Source: Closterium sp. Naga37s-1 (lineage: Eukaryota; Streptophyta; Zygnematophyceae; Desmidiales; Closteriaceae). From it: DNA of 64,000 nt. Below the pieces are notes generated by a model, which saw only the letters and a program-made list of their open reading frames with translations, did not search any database and was not told the DNA's origin. Made by a program: the position numbers and the translations under genes. The number at the start of each line of letters is the position of its first letter. The first letter of the stretch is position 1. The DNA lies in assembly GCA_947471745.1 (NCBI GenBank), contig CANJKZ010000172.1, forward strand, positions 1,508,501-1,572,500, read 5' to 3'. This document shows positions 54,471-64,000 of the stretch, piece after piece.

Positions 54471-55295
54471 CAGGGCTCAGGTTTGCAGTGTAATTTACCC
54501 TTCTATACTGATTACAAGGGTGAAATTTTGGGTCTACACTGATGTGCTGGGGTAATTTTTTGGTGAGTTAGTGTTACACTAATCCGTAAGTGTAATAATT
54601 TAGGCCACACTGATGCTCTGGGGTAATTTTTCCCTTAGCGAAGATTACCCTGAAGAGCGTACAGGGAACCCCCCCCCCCCCTCCCCCCTTTCGGAAACTC
54701 TACTTATCGAGAAGAAGTTTCCTATAAATTTTGTAACGATACACCCAATTTCGTAATGATGCATTACGACGCCAGCACACGTGAGTACTGACAACCGACA
54801 CCGTGTAACTCCGTGTCTGCTTGCAACCTACCCGTTACTGTAGAGGCGATGCAACCTGATTGGTCGAAGCTGCACTCACTGCAAGAACGTCAACTTTCTC
54901 GACTCGGAAATTTGGGACTCAACTCAAGGTCCCCAAACAACCGTTCCCCCCGAGAAGCTTGCTGACTTGGCGAAAAATACAAGTGTTGCAGCGAAACCAG
55001 ACAAGCTACTGCGCTCGACTTTTGAGTTCACATCACAACTCCCACCCACCAGCGCCCAACTTAGTAATCTTGCGCAATTTGGGCCTCGAGCTTGGTTGCT
55101 GCCAGCACATATTGAGCTGCCTAAAGTACAATCAGGGTAAAAAATATACCTACACTGATGCCTCTGGGTAAAGTTTTCAAAAATTCAAGTAACACTGATC
55201 CATCAGTGTTTCCAAAAAGGGCACACTGCTCAGAAGGGTTTTGAAAATGTCTACACTGCTAATCGCGAGTAGGCAAAATCCAAACCTAAGCCCTG
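54471..55295. mobile_element. Non-autonomous hAT-type element, 825 bp, with 8-bp target duplication
   Basis: Ends are CAGGGCTCAGGTTTG on the left and CAAACCTAAGCCCTG on the right, terminal inverted repeats of 15 bp with one mismatch. Flanks are GCCCCAGT (54463-54470) and GCCCCAGT (55296-55303), a perfect 8-bp duplication as expected of hAT transposition. Inside, ACACTGATG-CTGGGGTAA words recur in both orientations as subterminal repeats. Short reading frames show no transposase. The truncated recA copy keeps the unoccupied site near 47122. Confidence 0.88.
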
Positions 55296-55360
55296 GCCCC
55301 AGTGCAGCCCCAGTGCAGCCCCTGTGCAGCCCCTGTGAATGTTCCTGTGTGCCCCACGCC

Positions 55361-58300
55361 CTATTGCATGTCAATGTCTGCCCCATGGTATGTATCGTCA
55401 TCAGAAAAGGGTAGCGGGTCCAAGTCACTCTCTTCATCTGATACCACCTCCTCCTCCACCGGTGCCACATGCTCCCGCACTAGCTGCACAGCGCAAGAGC
55501 ACCAAGAGGGAGGGTAAAGGGGAATGGGGGAGAAGCGGGAGGTAGGCCCAGGCAGATTGAAGAAGGTGGGAGGGCGGGAGGGGAGGCGGGGTGGGGGGCG
55601 AGGACGAGCTGTACGACAGCACACTGCCAAGGTGCCATGCCAAGGCAGGCACAGCATACCACACCACACCATACCACACCACACCATACCACACCACACC
55701 ACACAGCATGGCGAATATAATTGCAGCATGTACAGCAGGGAAGAGCGCAAGAAGGATAAGCTCAATCGCTCCACGTCGCTGTCCACATGACTGCTCTATG
55801 TGTAGGGGAATGAGAGGGGCTTGAAGCAGTACGGAAGGGATGGACGCGAGGAGCAGGGGGAGGGGCGGGGCACACTGTCCTGATGGATCCCGTGACGGAC
55901 GGGCAATGATCGGTTGAGGAACGTACTGGCGTCACGAGTCGTGAGGTGCCTTGTGAGTCGACTCAGCAGTCACGAGTCAGGGCGCAGTGACCTGCTCGAG
56001 CTTGTGGTGGTAGGTGGATAGTGAGTCTACTGAGTCGAGTGAAGGGGCACACTGACCTGCTCGAGGTCGCCAATGACGTGCGGGTTGTTGTCGGGGAACG
56101 TGATGGCGTGAGGTGCCTTGTGAATTGACTCAACTTAACAGCCACGAGGGGCGAACTGACATGCTCTAGCTCGTCACAGACGTGCGGGTTGTTGTTGAGA
56201 AACGTGATGGCGTTCTCACGCCCTTGCACCCTGCCACGGGACGCACAGGGCGCATGGGAGGGGAGAACGAGGAGCACGGGAGCATGGGGGAAGGAGGGGG
56301 CGTGGTGAAGGAGGGAGGGCAAAAGGAAGAGTTAGAATGGGAGGGTGGAGGGTGAGAGCCAGAAAGCATGAGAAGTGGTGGTGATAGGTGGGAATGAGAA
56401 GGAATTGACAATACAAACCCGCATGCCCCCCTCTCACCGCATGCCCCCCTCTCACCGCATGCCCCCCTCTCACCGCATGCCCCCCTCTCACCGCATGCCC
56501 CCCTCTCACCGCATGCCCTCCTCTCACCCCATCTCGTTTTTGTCTCACCGCATCTCGTCCCTGAAGCTGTACCACGATCCCTTCCTCTCCACCTTCTTCA
56601 GCTCCTCCGCACAGTCCAGCACACACCCCTGCTCCATGCACGCACGGGGGAGAGGGGAGGCAGGGTGGTAGATGCTGCAGAGCATGAGGCAAACGCACGG
56701 CAGCTTCCAAGACCACGGTGGGGGTCGGGCGGGACGGAATGAAAAAGGGAAAAAGAGAAGCGAAACACGAAACAGAAGCAGAAAAGAAACCGGAGGAGCA
56801 CGGAAAGTGGGTGAGTTACTGCGATCGAGAGGGGGTCAGACAGGGGTGCACGGTGGTGTAAGGTTCTAGCGAGGAGAAGGGACTAAGACTGCACGGGTTT
56901 AGACAGGGAGCCGCACACGCATGTGAAGGAGAAGAGAAGGGAGAGCGGGGGAGAGGAGCGGGGAGACGGGGCGGGGAAGAGTGTGGGGGCTGAGGTGAGG
57001 TGAGGTGAGGTGAGGTCAGGTGAGGTGAGCGAGGTTACCGCGTGGGAGATGCCGGTGCCAAAGAGCAGGTCGAACTCCGCTGTGCGTAGTGGTGGACTCA
57101 CCTGCCATGGCGGGCAGGGGGGACGGCAGGGGGGACGGCAGGGGGGACGGCAGGGGGGACGGCAGGGGGGACGGCAGGTGGGAGGGCAGGGGGGAGGGCA
57201 GGGGGGACGGCAGGCGGGAGGGCAGGGGGGAGGGCCGGGGGGGAGGGCAGGGGGGAGGGCAGGGGGGAGGGCAGGGGGGAGGGCAGGGGGGAGGGCAAAA
57301 CGGGAGAAGGGGGAGTGACAGGGACGCGTGCATGGGGAGGTTGGTCCATGCATTGAGTGCCAGGTGTGGTGATGGGAATGGTGCTACAAGGGAAGAGAAA
57401 AAGAATGCTGGGAGATTGACTGGCCAGGCATATGAGAAAGAGGAACAGGTGGCAAGAAGCTTCATGTGTGTGTTGTGTTGTGACACACGAGGCAGCACGC
57501 TGTACAGAGAGATGTAGAGAGATGTAATACAAAGGACCGTTTGAGAGATGCTGCACGGGTGTGTGTGTCACGTAACATGGGGCATGGGAGTGCAGGGTTG
57601 GGGGAAGGAGGGCATGTGTGCGTGCTTGCCTTGCTCTTGGCCACCTTGCAGCGCACACGAATACCCATGTCTGACTCGTCCTTGGCCTGCCATGGGGACA
57701 TAACCATGCAGTGAGAGCAGGGAAGAGCAGAGGACGTTGGGACGGAAGGAAGAGAACGATGCAGGCAGGGTTGATTTGATAGCTTTCAAACGTGAATGGG
57801 AAGCCATGCAGAGCAGAGCACCACGTGTGCAGGGAGGTGCAACAAGGGCCGCATTCACCAATCGCCACATGATCCTTGCACTCATGGATCTCACACGCCG
57901 GCCAGCCCACACACGACGGTGATTGGCTGCACTTACCGATTTGATCTTGCCAACGCTGCGCAGGTCAAGGCGCACGGAGGCGAAGTAGCGCAGGGCATTG
58001 CCGCCCGTGGTGGTCTCGGGACTGCCGAAGGCAAAGCCACCCGTGTTGATCTGCATGGCATGGGCGCCACAGCAGCACGGCAGCACAGCAGCACAGCAGC
58101 ACAGCACCATGGCAGCACAGCAGCACAGCACCATGGCAGCACAGCAGCACAGCACCACGGCAGCACAGCAGCACAGCAACACGGCAGCACACCAGCACAG
58201 CAGCACGGCAGCACAGCAGCACAGCAACACGGCAGCACACCAGCACAGCAGCACGGCAGCACAGCAGCACGTGTGGACGAAGGGAGGCGGGAGGGGAGGA

Positions 58301-61300
58301 TGTGGGGGGCGGGAGGTGGCGCGGAAGAGGGGGGAAAGAGGTGAAAGGGAGCCTTAAACAAGGGGGGAGTGGGACAGGGGAGGGAGGGGTAGGGGAAGGG
58401 AGGCAGGGGGGGAAAGAGTGACATGGCCGTGTGCAGGTTGTAATGTCGCAGTGTGCAGAGGGATGGAGATGGGCGGGGGCAGAGGGGCACAAGGCAACAC
58501 ACACGCTATCACATCACCACGCTATCACCCTGTCCAGAATGAGTGCGCGCCCTTCTCCATCCCCCCACCCACCCCTCGCTTTACCCCACCTTCTGGCGCA
58601 TCTGGTTGAGGAACACAACGGTGCACTTGGACCGGCTCGCACTGGCGCTCAGCTTCTTGAGCACCTTGGACATCAGGCGCGCCAGCAGCCCTATCGACTC
58701 CTGCCCCATCTCGCTCTGACCGTGCCATGGTGGTGTAAAGTGTGCACGCATGGGAGGGGGAGGGGCGTACGGGTGGCATGGTGGTGGGCATGGGAATGGC
58801 ACCGGTGACGTGGGAGAGGGGATGAGGAGAGAGTGAGCGAGGGAAAGAACTTGCAATGGAGAAGAGAGAGATGGGGCGGAGAAGTGGAGCAGCAAGCGCG
58901 AGAGCGAGGAGCGAGGAAACGAATGCATGAGTGCGGCGACGGATAGACACACACACACACATGCACGTGCACGTGCAAAAGCATGCAAAGGAGAAAGGAG
59001 AGACGCGGGGCTGGGTGCGCGGGAGAGGAAAGGCACCTCGAGCTCCTGCGAGGGGATGAGCGCGGGCACGGAGTCAACGACCACTATGTCCGCTGCCAGG
59101 CCCCTCATCGCCGTGTCCACAACTGGCACGATGCAGGCAGGGCGCAGGGGGTTGATGGAGGGCAGGGGGGGGGGGGGGGGGGGGTGAGGGGAGGGAGGGG
59201 AGGGGGGGGAGGGATGGAGAAGGGCTGAGGCGCTTTTGAGAATTCTCAAAAGGAGAAGGGTTGAGGAGAGGAGGAAGGAAGTGAGATGAAAAGTGGGAGA
59301 CCAATGGCATGGGACATGAACACGCAGTGCAGACACGGCTCACACGTCATTGCTCATGCCCACACAACCCTCAACACCCCTCCACACAACCCCAAACCCC
59401 CTCCCCACCCTCTCCTCCCCAACCCCCATCCCCACCCGGCCCCACCCCCCATGGTGTGCGTGCCCCTGCGCGGGTGCTCACTCTCAAGCGCCTTGTCAGC
59501 CTCCTCGGCCTGGCACAGCACGAGCTTGTCCGTGTGCACGCCCAGCTGCCGCGCGTACTTGAGGTCCAACGCATGCTCCGCGTCCACCACCCACGCTATG
59601 CCGCCACGCTTCTGCTCCGTGCGCGTTGGGGAAGGGGGGCGAGAGTGGAGAGGGGGAGCAAGTGGGTTGGGAGGAGAGGCGAAGGAGGGGAGGAGGGAGG
59701 CAGGGAGGAGGTGAGGCTTATAGGTGTGCACGCCTGGCTGGCACGTATACAGTGGTGGCACGCCTGGCTGGCATAATTGAGGACCACCACCCACGCCACC
59801 CCGCCACGTTTCTGCCCATGCCAGACATGGTTGCGCAAGCAGAGAACGGTGTGCAGGTGAGTAGGGATGCTAGGGGAGACGGGGGGGATTGGGAGGTGCG
59901 GAGGCGATGGGGGAGGAAAAGGCTTGAAAGGGGGAAGGGAGGCAGGAGGAGGTGAGGGTTGAAAGCGGGGATGGTAGACTGGAAATGCTGGGAAAGAGCG
60001 AGGTTGAGGGAGACAACGTGAGGCTAAGCAAGAATAAATAGAAGAGGGAGGGGGGGCCTGGGAGGGGGAAGATGGGAGAGAATGGCGGAGAGAGGCATAA
60101 AAAAGGTTCACAGTAAATTATCGGCATAGGAGGCGAGGAGGCGAGGAGGACAGTAGAGGAGAGGAGATAAGAGGAGCGGAAAGAAGAGGAGAAGGGAGGA
60201 CAGGGAGGGTACCTGCACTTGAGCGATGGCGTGCAGGGCGAGAGTGGTCTTGCCACTGCTCTCCTGCCCGTAGATCTGCTCACATGCCAGCACAGCAGCA
60301 CACCAGCACACCAGCACAGCGGCACAGCGGCACGGCAGCACAGCGGCAATAGACGAGGGGGCGAAGGGGATGGTGGAGTGTGGTGGGGGCGGATGGACGG
60401 GAAGAGTGAGTGAGGGATGGCGAGGTGGCGGGAAGTGAGTGCGCAAGAAGCAGAGCACACATGTGCCACGAGTAGATTGATTGACACACGGCAGGGCAAT
60501 GGAGCAGCAGCAGCACAGCGACCAAAGAATGAAAAAACTACCTCCAAACAGAATAACTACCTCCAGTAATGTGCTTGTGTCACCAAAAAGGAAAAATCAC
60601 ACAAGAACCACCTCCATTATTGCTATTCTGACCCTCCCCCCTCCCCCCTCCCACCCCCTCCCCGCCTCACCTCCACTATTCTCCCCTTGGGAAGCCCTCC
60701 CCCCAAGGCAATGTCGAGCGTGAGCGCACCAGATGGAAAGGTCTCTCTGCATGGCGGGGAGAGGGCGGGCAGGGAGAGGGCGGGCAGGGAGAGGGCGGGC
60801 AGGGAGGGAGGTCGGGCAAGGAGGGTTGAGATGCACAGAACTGCGGGGCGGGCAGGATGGATGAAGAGGCAAATGCGAGCATGTTCTGTGGGCCATGTGC
60901 GTGTGCGTGCATGCGCGTAGGAACACTGCGGAGAGAAGGGAAGAGGGACATTGGAGGGGGGGCAAGGGAGGGGAAGGGGTAGAGGGGGGGTGGGGCAAAG
61001 ACGATGTGGCAGGAGGAAGGAGGGAAGCGTGGAAAGCAAGCTTGGGGACAGCCGAACAGAGGCAGCAGCGGGGCGGCAAGGGCCATGGGAGGACGATGGG
61101 GAGGGGCGAGGGGCGAGGGGCGAGGGGCGAGGGGCGAGGGGCGAGGGGCGAGGGGCGAGGGGCGGGGGGCGCACGCGTTGGCTCGTTTGACGTCGTCGTT
61201 GAGGAAGGTAGCGGTGTTGGCGCCGTACTTGCCGTTTATCACCTCCATCGCCTCTCGCACCCTCGCCTCCTGCCCTCGCACACACATACACACACGGGGG

Positions 61301-62065
61301 AGGGCACGCACATGGGGGAGGGCACGCACACGGGGGAGGGCACGCACACGGGGGAGGGCACGCACATGGGGGAGGGCACGCACACGAGGGGGTGCACGCA
61401 CACGGGGGGGTGCACACGGGCCGCACACACACGGGAAGGAAACACACAGGATTACGGTGGCGGAGGAGAGACGGAGTGAGGGACGGATACGTTAAGCGAG
61501 AGCACGCGGTGCATGCACGATGCGCGGGAAAGTTCGCCGTGGCGTGGCGGATGCATTCGACGGCGGGGTGGCGACGGCAGGTGAATAATTAACTAGAATT
61601 ATGGCTTTTGGCCAGGACGAGACGCAGGGGAAAACGCGCAAAATTGCGAGCCGTGGTGGCGGCATTGGCACAGGTGAGGGGAAATGCCCGCGTATAAGGC
61701 AACCCCTGCGCGCGCGGATCTAAGCACACTGGCGGAAAAGGGAAACAAACGCGCGGAGCAGCGGGGAAGCGGGAGGCGAGGGGAACACCTTGTCCACCCC
61801 CCCGGTCCAGCTCGCCGCCGCCGCCCGGCATGAGCTTCCCGCGCTTCTTCGTCGCCATCGCGCGCACCCCCGCGCGCCCAGCCCGCGCGCGCAAGCTGCT
61901 CGCGGGCATGGGTGGGGGTGGCGCGCGGAGGGTGCTGCGCGAAGAAAGGAAGGGGGAGGACAGGGCCGGGACTTGCGCGGTGGATGCGCGCGGCGGCTGC
62001 GCGGTGGCGATCGGTTGAGGTGGATGCAGAGCGGTAGCCAGGGCGGACGAAAGGGACGCCGCCAT
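55361..62065 (-). CDS. RECA1: Plastid-type RecA recombinase, 13 exons
   Basis: RecA pairs homologous DNA in recombinational repair; this form most likely acts in the plastid. Exons, minus strand: 1 about 62065 to about 61800; 2 61175-61269; 3 60671-60746; 4 60213-60275; 5 59482-59611; 6 59037-59122; 7 58590-58715; 8 57937-58050; 9 57630-57686; 10 57039-57101; 11 56549-56628; 12 56161-56230; 13 55361-55483. Exons 2-13 join in phase (360 residues). Exon 1 is Ser/Ala/Pro/Arg-rich like a plastid transit peptide; its donor is unresolved. Motifs: Walker [10 protein letters not shown], catalytic DAEHALD, Walker [13 protein letters not shown]1/[17 protein letters not shown]2 [12 protein letters not shown], and a long acidic C-tail. 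GKIKS, KSKVS and GCVLDCAE resemble plant RECA1. Exon 9 uses a GC donor. Confidence 0.9.
55654..55705. repeat. CACAC/CATAC pentamer microsatellite in recA intron 12
   Basis: ACCACACCAC/CATACCACAC words are tandemly repeated between exons 12 and 13 of the full gene. Confidence 0.8.
56049..56110 (-). pseudogene. Partial echo of recA exon 12
   Basis: Minus-strand sequence reads [18 protein letters not shown] followed by GTCAG, matching the second half of exon 12 and its donor. The exon start (VQGRE) and acceptor are missing. It lies just downstream of real exon 12 and looks like a degraded tandem exon copy. Confidence 0.7.
56421..56530. repeat. 17-bp repeat in recA intron 11
   Basis: About six copies of CTCTCACCGCATGCCCC lie directly next to the exon 11 donor, which itself sits in a CTCACCGCAT context. 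The array appears to be amplified exon-intron border sequence. Confidence 0.85.
57110..57300. repeat. GCAGGGGGGACG/AGG minisatellite next to recA exon 10
   Basis: A 12-13-bp G-rich unit is repeated about fifteen times immediately upstream (in gene sense) of the exon 10 acceptor. Confidence 0.85.
58066..58270. repeat. CAGCACAGCAGCAC repeat in recA intron 7
   Basis: CAGCAC/CACGG/CATGG words are reiterated for about 200 bp beside exon 8. The truncated copy has the 9-bp array in the same intron. Confidence 0.85.
59165..59184. repeat. G20 homopolymer in recA intron 5
   Basis: Twenty consecutive G on the plus strand, inside a purine-rich stretch. Confidence 0.9.
59773..59820 (-). pseudogene. Partial echo of recA exon 5
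   Basis: Minus-strand sequence after a GGGCAG acceptor-like site reads KRGGVAWVV, matching the first residues of exon 5 (KRGGIAWVV), and then diverges. It lies about 160 bp upstream of the true exon in gene sense. Confidence 0.7.
61105..61165. repeat. 7-bp GAGGGGC repeat in recA intron 2
   Basis: About eight copies of the heptamer lie next to the exon 2 donor. Confidence 0.88.
61296..61400. repeat. 18-bp CACACGGGGGAGGGCACG repeat in recA intron 1
   Basis: About five copies lie adjacent to the exon 2 acceptor on its upstream side. Confidence 0.85.
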
Positions 62066-62861
62066 TGTGTGCGAAATATCTGGTCGGAAAAGGCTCGGAG
62101 AACGCTGCTGACACGAGCAGCAAGGATGCACGGAGCGAGGAGGGAGTGAGAAGGTGAAGGCAGCAGCCGATCAGGTTTATGGGTGGAATCGGGAGAATCT
62201 GGAATCTGGAATCTGGGTCACACTCGCAAAAACGCCAGGCACAAAAAAAAACTTCAGTTCCTCCAAGCCAGATATTTTGGACGAAGTGGGTATGGGAGGT
62301 GGAATGGCATTCGGGGGATTCTGGTCCGGTTGCCCCACTCGAGCCCGCTCCCACGCGCAGAGCCGTGCTGCGCAAGTTTCGTCAGTGAGTTCTCGGGCAC
62401 CTCGGTCAGGGCGAAAAAACATGGCACGATGGATTGGGGCTTGACGCTGACGCTAGACGGTTTCGCCATTGTGAAAGCGGGTGCGGACTACAGAAATGCA
62501 TAAATACACGAATCTATGTGGTTGGACTATTACGGCTACAAAATGCAATTTCTGTTGTATATAGCATATCAAGGCACGCCTATTACCTTACCGTATTGTG
62601 TATTAACCATGTTCCCATATCCATCAGTATCTGGACTATGTGCAAATCACCCGCTGGAACATATTCCTGCTGACATTCCTCATCCTGAATGAGACCAGTG
62701 ACATCTAGTTAGGTTTAGAATCAATGTAGGTGGAAGAAGACCTTGTTAGGTTGAGATTGAAACCGCTCATCATGTGGAACAAGAAATGGCAATGCCCACA
62801 TTTGCTCTACTTTCCCATGATTGAGGAGGTGCATGTTTGGCCTTATGGAGTACCATACAAC
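62066..62861. other. Upstream region of recA; no other gene seen
   Basis: This should contain the recA promoter and 5' untranslated region. No clear TATA box was assigned. A small GGAATCTGGAATCTG duplication lies near 62196-62217. Short frames are not convincing. Confidence 0.4.
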
Positions 62862-63023
62862 CAGGGTCCTCGACATCAGACATTTTTGTCTGTTTGTCTT
62901 AGTTTCCAGACGGATTTTTTTCGATTTATCTGATGGGCCAGTCAGAATCAGACAAAAGTTTTTATTTGCCCGGGGGACCCGTCTGATGCATCAGACATAC
63001 CTCGGATCCTAGCGAGGACCCTG
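62862..63023. mobile_element. 162-bp hAT-type MITE with 8-bp target duplication
   Basis: Ends CAGGGTCCTCG and CGAGGACCCTG are perfect 11-bp inverted repeats. Flanks are CATACAAC (62854-62861) and CATACAAC (63024-63031). ATCAGAC words occur in both orientations inside. It has no coding capacity. Confidence 0.88.
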
Positions 63024-63062
63024 CATACAACACACGGCAGTGCTATGACACGCGAATAAAAG

Positions 63063-63372
63063 TCACATGGGTGTGCTTTCGCCCTGGCTTGCTTCTGTTT
63101 GCGTTTCTAGCAGAAGCGTAGCTTCTGGTTCTTCTGGACCCAGTGCTCCATCCACAGCCATGGCAGCATCGTCAGCAGGAGCGTGATGGTGATGGGTGGT
63201 GCTGGGCTCCTGTACCTTGGCTCCCCATACCACAAGGTACAGGCCAGATAAGACGAGGAAACCCCCGATGACACTGCAGCCAATGGCAAACCAGCAGGCA
63301 CCCCCCCAAAGAAGCAGACTAATGAGTGGTACGAATAGAGTAAAGAAGCAACTGTACAAGGTGAACAGCTAC
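63063..63372 (-). CDS. WAT1-related (EamA/DMT) transporter, last exon
   Basis: Minus-strand exon, 3' end at a TGA at 63063-63065. It encodes CFFTLFVPLISLLLWGG, then SVIGGFLVLSGLYLVVWG, two hydrophobic segments whose second matches the closing helix signature of plant WAT1/nodulin-21-like exporters. A hydrophilic tail follows (KVQEPSTTHHHH, acidic, ending ESTPM). A GTAG acceptor near 63372 is suggested; a preceding exon fragment VWVLQTEVYG with a GTAAAA donor may lie at about 63395-63450. Only the C-terminal part of a 10-helix protein is in the window, and the rest would lie beyond 64000 or in unrecognised exons. The family is judged by pattern, not by alignment. Confidence 0.6.
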
Positions 63373-63450
63373 CTGGCATCTACGAGCTGGGTTTTACCGT
63401 ATACCTCGGTCTGCAAGACCCACACAGCTTGAACACCCATGGATGCCGCA

Positions 63451-64000
63451 GCTTATGCGGGCCCGCATAAGTTACCCCAGACAAGCTTACACATATGTTG
63501 CTATACCGGTACCCGTAAAGTGCACGCATTAGAGCCTCAACAACATGTGCTGCAAGACATTCCCGGGGTTGGTTCCAGGAATGGCATGAGGCCTAACAAA
63601 TCCAGATGGGTAATGTATGCACAGCCTCACGCCAGGATTTGAAAAGACCCACCTAGCTAAAAGCACGTTCGGAAAAGCGCTGACGAAAACAACAACCAAA
63701 ACAACAAGTGCCGCTCGAAAAGGATTGAATGTGGTCCCAGAATCGGGGTTCCGTTACTGTACCTTGACAGTTTTCCGTTACTGTGCGGCAGTGTCAGCTG
63801 TGAAGCATCCACCCATTCAATCTATCCGCTCAGAGGGAGGCGCTCTGCAAGAAAACCCCGCACGACTTGTGCAATCAATTCTGGCAAGCTTCTGACTGAG
63901 TGTGCTCAACACTGAGCTAAAATAAGCACAGCACTACTTGTCTTGTCACAGAGACTTCTATTGCAGCATTCCCCATGCCAACAGACCCAAGCATAGGACC
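63451..64000. other. No gene recognised
   Basis: If the WAT1-like gene continues upstream, this is intronic. No further exon could be identified with confidence. Confidence 0.35.

Noticed and set aside
63107..63379. Alternative minus-strand frame over the WAT1-like exon
   Set aside because: It is a shadow frame; the transporter helix signature lies in the frame ending at 63063.

Overview
This is a nuclear segment from a plant-lineage eukaryote, most likely a streptophyte green alga of the Closterium (Zygnematophyceae) type. That is inference from three things: a plastid-type recA gene split by about a dozen short introns, the last exon of a WAT1/EamA-like plant transporter, and a dense bed of Ty1/copia elements with very low-complexity polyproteins. 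A Ty3/gypsy element carrying a cytosine methyltransferase also fits, because such elements are known from charophytes. No bacterial operons, rRNA, tRNA or CRISPR were seen.

Layout. 0-14 kb is a graveyard of broken mobile elements: copia reverse transcriptase/RNase H fragments on both strands, three decayed pogo/Tigger-like (DDE_1) transposases, a GTCGAC-dense tract, and the 5' end of a short-LTR copia element. 14.4-26.6 kb is a tandem LTR-internal-LTR-internal-LTR array of a copia element (family A): two near-identical units of 5.66 kb period share a middle LTR, and the two outer flanks do not match. 26.55-29.88 kb is a Ty3/gypsy fragment whose open frame runs aspartic protease - C5 cytosine methyltransferase - reverse transcriptase. 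29.9-37.15 kb is a second, apparently intact copia polyprotein (family B, 1973 aa) with short 130-bp LTRs. 37.2-39.3 kb holds more copia debris and the 5' half of a hAT-like transposase. 40.09-46.74 kb is a minus-strand family-B-type copia insertion with paired LTRs and a perfect 5-bp target duplication, but a broken pol and no gag core.

47-64 kb is the host-gene part. A complete plastid-type RecA gene runs on the minus strand from about 62.07 to 55.36 kb; twelve exons were joined in phase from visible splice sites, one of them with a GC donor. Its last seven exons are duplicated at 52.93-47.15 kb, all still open and with splice sites kept, but the ATPase exons are missing and the break abuts the 3' half of a hAT transposase. 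The introns of the truncated copy have been filled by minisatellites (16-, 19- and 9-bp units). Two non-autonomous hAT-type elements with 8-bp target duplications lie at 54.47-55.30 kb and 62.86-63.02 kb; the truncated recA copy preserves the empty site of the first.

The most notable item is the methyltransferase inside the gypsy polyprotein: a retroelement that could mark its own or other copies' DNA. Relatives are known, but this copy has an unusual active-site context (Glu-Cys-Arg in place of Pro-Cys-Gln/Asn) and is fused at its N-end to a copia LTR.
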